DNA of 64,000 bases from Mytilus californianus (Eukaryota; Mollusca; Bivalvia; Mytilida; Mytilidae): NCBI RefSeq assembly GCF_021869535.1, contig NW_026262668.1, positions 138,433,635-138,497,634 of the forward strand, read 5' to 3'. Shown piece after piece: positions 1 through 11,370 of the stretch (position 1 is its first letter; each line of letters begins with the position of its first letter). The translations under genes were made by a program, and so were the position numbers. Under the pieces are notes generated by a model. That model had not been told where the DNA came from. It worked only from the letters and a program-made list of their open reading frames with translations, and did no database searches.

Positions 1-1115
1 ATGCCAGAGATGGCTGTTTGTTTGACAATGGACTGTTTATAGATTGGTTATGACTTACACATGCCAGAGATGGCTGTTTGATTGACAATGGACTGTTATA
101 GATTGGTTATAACTTACACATGCCAGAGATGGCTGTTTGATTGACAATGGACTGTTATAGATTGGTTATAACTTACATGTGCCAGAGATGGTTGTTTATT
201 TGACAATGGACTGTTTATAGATTGGTTATGACTTACACATGCCACAGATTGCTGTTTGTTTGACAATGGACTGTTATAGATTGGTTATGACTTACACATG
301 CCAGAGATGGCTGTTTGATTGACAATGGACTGTTATAGATTGGTTATAACTTACATGTGCCAGAGATGGTTGTTTATTTGACAATGGAATGTTATAGATT
401 GGTTATATCTTACATGTGCCAGAGATGGTTGTTTATTTGACAATGGACTGTAATAGATTGGTTATAACTTACATGTGCCAGAGATGGCTGTTTGTTTGAC
501 AATGGACTGTTATAGATTGGTTATGACTTACATGTGCCAGAGATGGCTGTTTTGGTTTGACAATGGACTGTTATAGATTGGTTATAACTTACATGTGCCA
601 GAGATGGCTGTTTGTTTGACAATGGACTGTATATAGATTGGTTATGACTTACATGTGCCAGAGATGGCTGTTTGTTTGACAATGGACTGTTATAGATTGG
701 TTATGACTTACATGTGCCAGAGATGGCTGTTTGTTTGACAATGGACTGTTATAGATTGGTTATAACTTACATGTGCCAGAGATGGCTGTTTGTTTGACAA
801 TGGACTGTATATAGATTGGTTATGACTTACATGTGCCAGAGATGGCTGTTTGTTTGACAATGGACTGTTATAGATTGGTTATAACTTACATGTGCCAGAG
901 ATGGCTGTTTATTCGACAATGGACTGTACATAGATTGGTTATGACTTACATGTGCCAATGATGGCTGTTTGTTTGACAATGGACTGTTATAGATTGGTTA
1001 TAACTTACATGTGCCAGAGATGGCTGTTTGTTTGACAATGGACTGTATATAGATTGGTTATGACTTACATGTGCCAGAGATGGCTGTTTGTTTGACAATG
1101 GACTGTAAATAGGTT
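1..1115. repeat. 59-60 bp tandem satellite, about 18 copies
   Basis: Head-to-tail units of 59-60 bp, each with the core gccagagatggctgtttg, then a GACAATGGACTG block and a TAGATTGGTTAT block. Copies differ by a few substitutions and 1-bp indels. The array is already running at base 1, so its true left edge lies outside the window. The last unit ends near 1,115, where the sequence becomes unique. No coding capacity is credible. Confidence 0.95.
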
Positions 1116-1394
1116 GAGATGTACCGATGAAGATTCTACTGTCTCTGTATCTTGTCTTCCATAAACATATACACATTGATAGCAGTACCAGGAAGAAAAT
1201 TATTCCACACCTACAATGATAAAATTTGACTACCATATACACATGATACATATAGGCATGGATAACAGAACCATGTGAAAAAGTAGTCTATCATGTCTAT
1301 AGTGTGTTACTTTCAGTTTAACTTCTACAGTTTCTTATTATTATATTGAAATTAAACAAGTAAAACTTGAGCTACTGCTCGCTTATGATACCCC

Positions 1395-1890
1395 CTGCTT
1401 CAAGATTTCGGTAAGCAGGAAGCTGATGAGCAATGAATCTGAAAGCATATCATATGGTAAAGCATGTTCACATAAAATTTGAAAACAAATTTCATTAAGC
1501 TCTTTTTTGTACCTGTAGTTCCTTAGAAAAATGTGACGAATATTTCATACATGACCATTATGTGTAAGAAAACAGTAAACAGGAAGTTGATGAGTCATGA
1601 ATCTTAAAATGCATCACATCATGTAGCACGTTCACATGAAGCCTGAAAACAAATTTCAGAAAGCTCTTTTTTGTACTTTCCTAGAAAAATGTGACAAAAA
1701 TTTCATACAAAGTCATTATGTGTTAGAATATACATATATACACAAGTATTGGGTAAACAGGAAGTTGAAGATCAATGAATCGGAAACCGTATCACATGGT
1801 AGAGCATACATATTTGCATATTCACATGAAAATTGATAACAAATTTCAGGAAGTGCTGATTTGTATTTGAGCAAAATGTAATGAAAGAAT
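1395..1890. repeat. Degenerate tandem repeat of about 160-180 bp, three copies
   Basis: Three diverged units begin near 1,410, 1,570 and 1,753. Each contains an AACAGGAAGTTGA-like block, then ACAAATTTCA, a CTCTTTTTTGTAC-like block and AAAATGTGACRAA. The units lie between two shorter-period arrays. Similar 170-bp degenerate triplets occur at 44,110-44,590 with a different sequence. Confidence 0.8.
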
Positions 1891-1911
1891 CTTAGTTCAC
1901 AAAAGGTACAT

Positions 1912-2945
1912 ATATATGACACACAGCATATACTGTCTTACCAGAAATACCACAGTTCCCACTCTGTATATGACACACAGCCTATTATGTCTTACTAGAA
2001 ATAAAACAGTTCCCACTCTGTATATGACACACAGCATATATTGTCTTCCTAGAAATAACACAGTTCCCACTCTGTATGACACACAGCATACATGTATATG
2101 GTCTTACCAGAAGTACCATAGGCATAGCTCCCACATCCTATATCGGAACATTTATACGACACACATCATAAATTCATGTCTTACTAAAAATAACACAGCT
2201 CTCAAACGGTATATGACACACAGCCAGAAGTACCACAGCTCCCACACTGTATATGACACACAGCATATATTTTCTTACCAGAAATATTAGTTCCCACACC
2301 CTATATCAGTTACATGTATATGACAAATGTCATAAATGTATATTGTCTTACTAGAAATAACACAGCTTCCACACAGCATATAATGTCTTACCATAAAACA
2401 CCACAGCTCCCACACTGTATATGACACACAGCACATATTTTCTTACCAGAAATATTAGTTCCCACACCCTATATCAGTTACATGTATATGACAAATGTCA
2501 TAAATGTATATTGTCTTACTAGAAATAACACAGCTTCCACACAGCATATAATGTCTTACAAGAAACACCACAGCTCCCACACTGTATATAACACACAGCA
2601 TATAATGTCTTACCAGATATACCACAGTTCCCACTCTGTATATGACACACAGCATATATTGTCTTACCAGATATACCACAGTTCCCCCACTGTATATGAC
2701 ACACAGAATATATTGTCTTACCAGATATACCACAGTTCCCACTGTATATGACACACAGCATATATTTTCTTACCAGATATACCACAGTTCCCACTCTGTA
2801 TATGACACACAGCATATATTTTCTTACCAGATATACCACAGTTCCCACACTGTATATGACACACATCATATAATGTCTTACCAGAAATACCACAGTTCCC
2901 AAACTGTATATGACACACAGCATATATTATCTCCACAACAGTACT
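1912..2945. repeat. 54-55 bp tandem minisatellite with internal duplication
   Basis: Units of about 54 bp contain TATATGACACACAGCATATA, then GTCTTACCAGAAATACCACA and a TTCCCACACTG block. A block of about 169 bp starting near 2,281 is repeated almost exactly from 2,450, so the array has a local higher-order duplication. Because 54 is a multiple of three, both strands show long open frames through it; these are artefacts of the period. Confidence 0.93.
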
Positions 2946-3690
2946 CATTCTCTAGACATCGTTCACTGTCACAGTAATAGCCTTCTACCTGTAATGTTTT
3001 TTTTTTCAATTACTATATAATGTACATGATGTATATGTATAACAGACATTAATAGAGCTTGTGAAGTAAGAGAAGACAGTAAAAGATATCAACTAGCAAG
3101 GTCAATTCAACTTCTCTGACCTAATACATAAATGTACATAATAATTTCAAAGTAAATATTCATAACAAGAACATTTTATTTTTAAACAAAATCTGTGGAC
3201 AGGCTTAGAGAAATGGCATTAAAAATGTGAAAAAAATCCTTTTTTTCCCACTTTTTTTTATACAATTTTGACAAATTTTTAATTGACTGTATTTCATTGT
3301 ATGTCAACATATATATATATATATATATACATCTCCATTTTTCTTATTTTTAGATTCAATTCTAAAATTCTAAATTTAAATACATATAAAAATCAGCCTT
3401 GGTCTTAAGTCACAACTCCCCCCAAAAAAATGAATGCTGGAAATTAATCCCTTATAATAAGTAAAGTGCAACTCTTAAGTTGAGCATTTTCAAATCATTT
3501 TCCCTAAATGACAAGATGTACATGATGTATGCAATAGTGTGATATTCATGATATTGGCACATTGCATTTTAGAAAAATCTAAATTTGATGTTTCATAAAC
3601 TCCCTTTTTCAATGTGGTTTTCAGCTGCATTAATGGCCTTGAGCATGTTAAGTCAGATATCATGGGCAGATATCAACAATTTCCCCATAC
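2946..3690. other. AT-rich stretch without recognisable gene
   Basis: Nothing gene-like is visible on either strand. An (AT)n microsatellite lies at 3,309-3,329 and short homopolymers surround it. Confidence 0.6.
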
Positions 3691-4352
3691 AAGTTAAATC
3701 GGCACCTGGTCAGTTCTGCACCTATAGAAAAAGTCAAATGGGCACCTAATCAAATTGGCATCTAGTCAAATCGGCACCTATTTAAAGACATTTTGGCAAT
3801 TCGGCTTTTCTCGCTTTTTCTTCAGGTATGGGAAGAAAAGTTTTTATTTTTTTTTTAGATATATATTTTCTTTTGCAAAACTTACAATTTTAAAGATTAA
3901 TTATCTTTTTAATTAACCTTGCAACTGATCAAAGTCATGTTTCTCATGATAACATGTCACATTAATAAGCCAATCAAAATCTTTGATTCTCCTGATTATT
4001 CGGCATTGCAAACTTGCTAAAATACCATATAAAATAAAGATATGACTCTTTTTTCAGAGCACAAAACAGTGCGCACAAAAAATTGTAACCTTTGAAATTG
4101 TTGTCATGTGGGATTTTCAAATGTTGGCAGGTATGAACAGTAAAATGGCATTGTTTATAACAAAGTTTCTATAGGAACTTCTGTTATGCATGACAAATAA
4201 ACGTTGACAACTCGAGTGAAAATATTTAGAAAAAAATATGGGAAAAAAAAGTAGTCTTCAATAGTTTACTTGCAAAACATAATGTTAATCATGGGTGCAG
4301 AAACAACTAACTTGGGTGCCGAAATTGACTATACCAGGTGCCGAAGTGACTA
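3691..4352. mobile_element. Fold-back (non-autonomous) element with arrayed short motifs at both ends
   Basis: The left end carries several copies of a motif of the form AGTCAAATCGGCACCT (3,693-3,782). The right end (4,288-4,352) carries the same motif inverted, as in GGTGCCGAAGTGACTAG. The roughly 500 bp between them is AT-rich and has no open frame resembling a transposase. The structure fits a non-autonomous fold-back DNA element. Exact termini and target duplication could not be fixed. Confidence 0.55.
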
Positions 4353-4371
4353 GAATTCCAATTTCCCAAAT

Positions 4372-5091
4372 TCAATTTAAATTCTTCCAGTAACCAGGTA
4401 ACATACTATTGTTAAAGTTATTAACATACATTAATTGAATATACATATTATATCCAGGGGTCACCATAACAGGCAAAGAGAGGGAAATTATTTTCCTAGG
4501 ATTCCTGGTAAACAGATATAAGAGCAAGTGGACCCTGGGGGAACATGTACTAGGGCAAACGCAACCCAGATTCTTTTCTTCAAGGGACCATTCAACACGC
4601 AACTGATGTTTCTATCCCAGTCTGTGGACTATACTTGACTTAAGGGATAAGTTAGAAATGTTATGTATTATAACTGTAACTGTAAAAAGTGCTTCAAAAT
4701 AGTATTATTAACTTTATTTCCATATTTAACGTTACCTTTCTTGGTAGTTTGCCAAAATTTTATAAAATATCAAGTATTTATGTAATAATCTTTCACTTTT
4801 TCATTGCATATGCAAACTGTTATTCAAACCTATGAGCGACTGAATAATAAACTTTTACTTCACGATAAACATAGCAAAATCAGGCGATCGATCAGCTGTT
4901 CTTTGTTCCACGTATTTGACGGAAATCCATTGCAAGACCTAGACTCAAATAAATCACTTTAACTAAATAAATAGTGAAAAAACGTTTATTTTTGTTTGTT
5001 TTCACGAGTCAGTTAACACTGTTTTTGAACAACTTACCAAATCTATTAAAAAATGTGCAAAGGAAACCCAAAACATCAAATCCGTCGCCAT
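4372..5091 (-). CDS. Candidate two-exon small gene, function unknown
   Basis: Reading the minus strand, an ATG at 5,091 opens an 18-codon frame (5,091-5,038) that starts MATDLMFWVSFAHFLIDL and stops at a good donor, gtaagtt. A candidate acceptor (gggatag) at 4,612 allows a second exon 4,611-4,372. It continues in phase 0 with KHQLRVEWSLEEKNLG and ends at a TAA, giving about 97 residues. The 5' side of the ATG has several CpGs and looks like a possible promoter. I do not recognise the product. The second exon abuts the fold-back element at 4,352, so its 3' part may be element-derived or the gene may be broken. The first exon with its donor is the better-supported half. Confidence 0.3.
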
Positions 5092-5405
5092 TTTCCCCCT
5101 GACCTTTGACATTGAAAACATTTCGGGGTACCATCTGGCGGAGAAAAGTATTTTGGCGGGAGTTCCAATTATATAACAGCGTTGTCTCCCATTTTTCTGA
5201 TAATTTTAATACATAACATTCCCGTTTTTTTTATTTGGAATTATACTCCCCAATCTTATTTTTAAAAAATCCGTAATTTATTAGCCTTTAATTGTTTTTT
5301 AATCCGACTGAAATGACCACCGACATTGAAAGACTCCCTAGTAGATAAAATAATGATATTAGCCACGTGATATTAGCCCAGATGAGTCTTATGATCAGAC
5401 TGGGT

Positions 5406-5527
5406 AGTCCAAATAATTATGACGTCTTGAAAGGCTATTTTTTTTCTGTGACGCCTTTGACGTCGTAGGAAGGCGTCACAGAAAAAGAAATAAAATTGCC
5501 TTTCAAGACGTCATAATTATTTGGACT
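5406..5527. repeat. Long palindrome (fold-back MITE-like)
   Basis: Arms 5,406-5,435 and 5,498-5,527 are perfect reverse complements (30 bp). An inner stem pairs 5,446-5,456 with 5,471-5,481. The whole unit would fold into a hairpin with a small apical loop. It is probably a small fold-back transposon. Confidence 0.8.
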
Positions 5528-5977
5528 AGATCAGAGGCATAAATAATGCAATGAATTATGTGTCTCTGGTCTTAAATAAACCATAAGATAATCGATTCAT
5601 CATTTGCCTTCAAATCAAGATAGAAGTAGGAGGACCAGTATATACGCTGCTTTATAAATATACGAATACGAATACGAAAGTTTTATTTTGATTCGGTTCA
5701 CATATAACAATACAAACATAAGCTCTTAAGAGCTTTTTACCGAATATAAGGTAACACAAACACAACATTAAAACACACAACATGCAGACAGGATATATAA
5801 CAGCACAGTCATATCGAAATACATGCAAAGCACTTTTAAAATACATATCTAAAGCCAAAGCTGAAGCACAACTAAAAATTAAGCACAACTAAAATTAAGC
5901 ACAAATAAAATATAACACACATGCAAAAATTTAAGCCATAATAACATGTTAGAGCAACTTCTAAAATATGATAAAGC

Positions 5978-7309
5978 TTATCTACAAGCAGAACAACAAC
6001 ATTTTGAACCATTCCAAGACTGTATAAGGCTCTTAAATTGAGAAAAACTGTTTTCAGTCCTGAAATGGTCAGGTAGGCTGTTCCACAGAGTAGCAGCTGC
6101 AAATTTAAAACTTTTCTTACCAAACTGTGTAGTTTTTACATGTGGTATATCCAGTATATTACTATATCTGAAAGAATATTTACAATCTTTTATATTTAAT
6201 AAATCATGTAAACAGACAGGTGCTAATTTATTGACTATATTAAAAGTTTCAATTGCCATAGATCTTTGTCTTTTAATATGCAGTGAAGGCATCTTAGCCT
6301 TTTCAAGCAACTATTGATATGAGCTTGAATGGTCTTCGTACACAAACCTTAGTGCTCTTTCTTGCACTTTTTCTAATTTTTTTGAATTTTTCTCGGTACA
6401 AAAATGCCATGCCAAAGGGCAAAAATTGAAGTTTGACAAAATAAATGTATGGAAAATAGTAAGCTTACTTAGCTTGTTCAGATAAGCTCCCAAACGTTTC
6501 AAAATATTTAGTTGCTGAGATGCCTTCCTGCATATTTTACCAATATGAATATCAAAATTTAGCTGATAATCTATGTCAATGCCAAGTAATTTGACAGTTG
6601 ACTCACACGAAAGATCAGCACTTTGGATACGTATAGATGGATTTTTGTTATATGTCTTTTTCCCAACTGCTAGGACCTGAAATTTGTCGGGGTTTGCCTG
6701 CATTTTATTTATTTTGAACCACTCAATAAGTTTGAGTGATTCAGATTCCAAAGTAGAAATCAAAACATCATAATCAGGACTACAGTAAGATAAAGTATTG
6801 TCATCTGCATAATTATACAAAGTTCCATTTTTTATAAATAAGAATATATCATTGATAAAAACATTGAATAGTAGGGGGCCCAGGATAGAACCCTGGGGAA
6901 CCCCCTTATGAATGTCAGCCCAACTGCTAAGAATACTATTTATTTTAATTTGTTGTTTCCTGTTTGTCAAATAAGATTTAAGTAGTGAAATAGAATGAAC
7001 AGAGACACCATATGCTGATAATTTATCAAGCAGAATTTCATGTGGTAGGCAATCAAAAGCCTTTGAAAGGTCCATTAAAACAGCAGCTATATACTGGTTT
7101 TTATCTAATGCTGCACGCCAATCTTCTAGCAGTCGTAACAGTGTGGTCTGACACCCATGGCCACGTCTAAAAGCACACAGATAGGGATGAAAAATAATTT
7201 CAAAAAAATCACCAAGTTGAATTTCAAAAACCTTTTCATAAAATATCGTATCTGCATGCGCTCTGATCGGTAAAAGGCTCTCAAGATTAGAATGTTTGAA
7301 CCGAATCAA
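5978..7309 (-). pseudogene. Non-LTR reverse transcriptase fragment with one in-frame stop
   Basis: The frame runs from about 7,309 to 6,314, meets one TAG (6,313-6,311), then continues in the same frame to 5,978, for about 443 codons in all. Visible RT landmarks, in order, are FHPYLCAFRRGHGCQTTLLR, DLSKAFDCLPH (palm A), GVPQGSILGPLLFN and the catalytic YADD, then a thumb region ending LWNSLPDHFRTENSF. The core is otherwise uninterrupted, so the copy looks young. The N-terminal endonuclease is lost, and the first residues (IRFKHSN) are encoded partly by the inverted end repeat. It is a jockey/CR1-type RT by motif; the exact clade cannot be called by eye. It is dead as an autonomous element. 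Confidence 0.88.
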
Positions 7310-7331
7310 AATAAAACTTTCGTATTCGTAT
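7297..7331. repeat. Inverted copy of the retrotransposon 3' end
   Basis: Perfect reverse complement of 5,666-5,700. It sits at the truncated 5' junction of the element and ends in the same TACGAA-type tail repeats. Template switching, snap-back priming or twin-priming during integration could create it; this is inference. Confidence 0.85.
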
Positions 7332-7924
7332 ACTTCCGGGTAGAAAAAGTTAGCCTAAGTTTTTCGATATCATTTTATGAAAATTAATTTTACAGAAATA
7401 TACCGCATCAATGACATTTCATGTTCGAGTACTCGGGTCGTGTGAATAGCGATGTCATCGACATAGTGGTTGTAAAAAGTTATCATATATATGTGGTTCC
7501 ACGTTTACTATTTGACCTTAAAATTCTAAAGACATTCATGGTCTTCCGGCTATATTTTGTAATTACATGGGGCAATGGGGTATGTCTCTGAGTCATAACA
7601 AAATACTCACATTATACCATTTGTTGCGATTTTTTTTTTCGAAATTGTCTTTTTTGTGACTGTATTCAACAACAACCTATTCATTTTTCAATATCATACA
7701 AGATTTTTTTTTAAACTGAATGAACTTTTTTCAAAGGAAACCAACAATTTAAAAAAAACCACCTTTTCCTGTTTCAATTACCAATGTATGTAGCTATGAA
7801 TGGGTCACCATTTATGAGGATATGAATGGGGTTTACAGATAAGAGAATAGTGGGCAAAAAAGTTAGATTAGTAGCGGGACCAAAAAATATAAATACAGAA
7901 TAAAGAGGTGATGAAATATAAAGA
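7332..7924. other. No feature recognised
   Basis: AT-rich unique sequence. No exon-like open frame with splice signals and no clear repeat was seen. Confidence 0.5.
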
Positions 7925-8012
7925 ATAGATTGATTGATTGTTGGTTGCTTAATTATCGTCCAGTGGCAAATATTTCATGCCTGTTTAGGACGAATATAAT
8001 ACTGAGATCAAT
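7925..8012. repeat. Dispersed bivalve repeat fragment
   Basis: The stretch beginning ATTGATTGATTGTTGGTTGC and containing CGTCCAGTGGCAAATATTTC is a motif I recognise as widely dispersed in molluscan sequence. No second copy is evident in this window. Confidence 0.45.
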
Positions 8013-8261
8013 AGACAGAAGAATAAAGAATAGAGTGAAATGGTAAAAAATTAAAAGATATAGAACTATAGAAACAATGATCTGACAACTCCCACCATCA
8101 CAACCAACAATCGCATATATACATCTCTAAACAAATATTTAATTTTGGTTTCATGGTGCCCCCAAGGCACCAAGGTTCTGGAACCGCCCATGATGGTTCT
8201 ATGATGCATGTTCGTATTTTTCTAGTGTACTTGATTATTTGCATGCCTGAACGAATAAATA

Positions 8262-8400
8262 AAATATATTTATGTTTTTGTATGTTGTATGTATGGTGTA
8301 TGGTGTTTGTTGTATGGTATATATATGTTGTATGTTGTATGTTGTTTGTTGTATATATGTTTATCTGTATGACTGAATGAATAAATAAAATACAAAACAA
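8262..8400. repeat. TATGTTG-type minisatellite between two related flanks
   Basis: A short run of TATGTTG/TATGGTG units (8,275-8,360) is flanked on both sides by a GAATAAATAAAATA block (8,252 and 8,380). It is probably slippage-generated. Open frames across it are meaningless. Confidence 0.7.
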
Positions 8401-8604
8401 AACTATTATCATTATATATAGTTAAAAATTTGAAGGAGATTTGGTATGATGGCCGATGATACACTTATCCATAAATGCACAAAAGATGTGAACTGGCAAA
8501 CTTGTACATAATAAATACTACAAAATCATATTTTGTTCTAACTATGAAATAATAATTGTTGTATTATTATATTTTATGTTATAACCCCAACGGAATAAAT
8601 ACTT

Positions 8605-8812
8605 AAAGTATGGACGATACGTCTTCACACTAAGGTTTGGACGATACGTCTTTACATTAAGGTTTGGACGATACGTCTTTACATTAAGGTATGGACGATA
8701 CGTCTTTACATAAAGGTAATGACGATACGTCTTTATATTAAGGTATGGACGATACGTCTTTACATTAAGGTATGGACGATACGTATTTACATTAATATAT
8801 GGACGATGTTGC
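8605..8812. repeat. 27-bp tandem repeat, about 8 copies
   Basis: The unit is GGACGATACGTCTTTACATT followed by AAGGTWT, 27 bp in total. It degenerates at the right edge and runs into a GGACGATGTTGCGG block. Because 27 is a multiple of three, the minus frame reads as repeated TYRPYLNVK peptides; I regard that as fortuitous. Confidence 0.9.
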
Positions 8813-9304
8813 GGTATGGCCGACACATCCCATGGACGACGTGGAAGTATAGCCGTCGCGTTTCGAAAGCCCAAACCCTTCCTACTAGAGCGTCCCATCG
8901 TCTGGAGCGTACATACTTCTTGGTCAGTTGCCAATCATAGCCGTTTAAACATTTAAACTGATCCACATACTTAAAAATCAAGAAATATCAGTGCCAATGT
9001 CATTATATTATATTTTTGTAATTTGTATGGGTTTGATTAATTTAGATAGTTAATGAATTGCACTGAGACTGTTGGTCTTAACAGATTTGTAACAGAAATT
9101 TGTTAGTGTACGTGAATAATTGATGTATGTCTTTTTGTTTGTCATGTCTTATAATTGAAATTTTTAAATGTTTGCTGTGTATGTTAACGCTGACCATTTT
9201 ACTGGATTGTAACTTAATAACATTAGTAGTAAGTTAGATATTTACACCTCCATGACTCCCCGTGTCAATTTCTAATGTGGATAGAAGGAAATGCAGGATA
9301 ACAT

Positions 9305-11370
9305 CAATGAGACTAACGAAATAAATATCAGAAGATATAGAGAGCACCATATCGTCTCCGATGATTGACAGATGTCGACATAATCATGTCAAGCTCTCTT
9401 GTCTCGAAAAGATATATAGATAGATCAGTGGACTAACTAAAGATATATAGAGAACACCATATCGTGTCCGATAATTGACAGATGTCGAAATGATATGTCA
9501 AGCTCTCTTGTCTCTATTAATGGACTAACAAAAGATACAGAGAGAGCACAATATCGTCTCCGATAGTTGACAGATGTCGAAAAAATCATTTCAAGCTCTC
9601 TTGTCTCGAACAGTGGACTAAAAAAGATATAGAGAGCACCATATCGTCTCCGATAATTGACAGATGTCATTACAATATGTCAAGCTCTCTTGTCTCGATC
9701 AGTGGACTAACAAAAGATATATAGAGATCACCTTATCGTCTCCGATAGTAGAAAGATGTCGAAATAATCATGTTAAGCTCTCTTGTCTCGATCAGCGGAT
9801 AACAAAAGATATATCGACAGCACCATATCATCTCCGATAATTGACAGATGTCGAAATGATATGTCAAGCTCTCTTGTCTCAATTACTAGACTAACAAAAG
9901 ATATAGAGAGCATAATATCGTCTCCGATAGTTGACAGATGTCGAAAAAAATCATTTCAAACTCTCTTGTCTCAAACAGTGGACTAAATAAAGATATATAG
10001 AGAGCACCATATTGTCTCCGATAATTGATATACGTGGAAACAATATGCCAAGCTCTCTTGTCTCGATCAGATGACTAACAAAAGATATATAGAGGGCACC
10101 ATATCGTCTCCGATAAATGACAGATGTGGAAATAATATGTCAAGCTCTCTTAATTGTCTTGATCAGTGGACTAACAAAGGATATATAGAGAGCACCATAT
10201 CGTTTCCGATAGTAGACAGATGTCGAAATAATCATGTCAAGCTCTCTTGTCTCGAACAGTGGATTACAAAAGATATATAGACAGCACCATATCATCTCCG
10301 ATAATTGACAGATGTCAAAATGATGTGTCAAGCTCTCTTGTCTCAATCACTGGACTAAGAAAAGAGATAGCACAATATCGTCTCCGATAGTTGACAGATG
10401 TCGAAAAAATCACTTTAAGCTCTCTTGTCTCGAACAGTGGATTAAAAAAGATGTATAGAGAGCACCATATCGTCTCCGATAATTTACAGATGTCAAAATA
10501 ATTATGTCAAGCTCTCTTGTCTCAAACAGTGGACTAAAAAAAGATATATAGAGAGCACCATATTGTCTCCGATAGTTTACATATGTGGAAACAAAAAGTC
10601 ATAAAAAGAAGATGTGTGGTATGATTGCCAATGAGACAACTTTTCACAAGAGACCAAATGACACAGAAATTAACAACTATAGGTCACCGTACGGCCTTCA
10701 ACAATGAGCAAAGACCATACCGCATAGTCAGCTATAAAAAGGCCCCGAAATGACAAATGTAAAACAAACGAGAAAACTAACGGTCTAATTTATGTACAAA
10801 ATAATGAACGAAAAACAAACATGTTACACAGCAACAAACGACAACCACTGACTTACAGGCTCCTGACTTGGGATAGGCGCATACAGTATGTGGCGGGGGT
10901 TAAACTAGTTTGAAGGCACCAACCCTCCCCCTAACCTGGGACAGTGGTAAGTTCTCTTGTCTAAATCACTGGTCTAACAAAAGATATATAGAGAACACCA
11001 TATCGTCTCCGATAATTGACAGATGTGGAAATAACAGGTCATGCTGTCTTGTCTCAATCAGAGGACTAACAAAAGATATAAAGAGAGCACCATATCGTCC
11101 CGATAATTGACAGATGTCGAAATAATATGTCAAGCTGTCTTGTCTCGATCAGATGACTAACAAAAGATATATAGAGAGCACCACATAGTCTCCGATAGTT
11201 GACAGATGTCGAAATAATATGTCAAACTCTCTTAATTGTCTCAATCAATGGACTGACAAAAGATATATAGAGAGCACCATATCGTCTCCGATAATTGACA
11301 GATGTCGAAATAATATATCAAGCTGTCTTGTCTCGATCAGTGGATTAACAAAAGATATATAAAAGAACAG
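9305..11370. repeat. 92-bp satellite, about 18-20 copies, interrupted once
   Basis: The unit of about 92 bp contains AGAGAGCACCATATCGTCTC, CGATAATTGACAGATGTCGA, a GTCAAGCTCTCTTGTCTCGA block and a CAGTGGACTAAC block. Divergence between units is moderate. A Mytilus-type dispersed element sits inside the array at 10,600-10,948, and the units resume immediately after it. Confidence 0.93.
10600..10948 (+). mobile_element. Mytilus-type dispersed repeat, near full length, nested in satellite
   Basis: Carries the family hallmarks in order: gtggtatgattgccaatgag, accgtacggccttcaacaat, CATACCGCATAGTC, GGCCCCGAAATGACAAATGT, GACAACCACTGA, CAGGCTCCTGACTTGGGA and CTAACCTGGGACAGTGG. No coding capacity. It was inserted into the 92-bp array, so it is younger than the array's expansion. 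Confidence 0.85.

Larger units (their letters stand above)
5661..7331 (-). mobile_element. Non-LTR retrotransposon, 5'-truncated, with inverted ends
   Basis: The element reads on the minus strand. It contains a reverse transcriptase reading frame, a 3' UTR of about 280 bp and a 3' tail of short TACGAA-type repeats at 5,661-5,676, as expected for CR1/jockey/RTE-like elements. The apurinic endonuclease and first ORF are missing. The 35 bp at 5,666-5,700 recur as a perfect reverse complement at 7,297-7,331, so the insertion is bounded by inverted repeats. That is not normal for a non-LTR element. Confidence 0.85.

Noticed and set aside
946..2977. Open frames of 60-134 codons on both strands in the first 3 kb
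   Set aside because: They follow tandem units whose length is a multiple of three or nearly so. The peptides are simple repeats of the unit translation, with no start context or domain.
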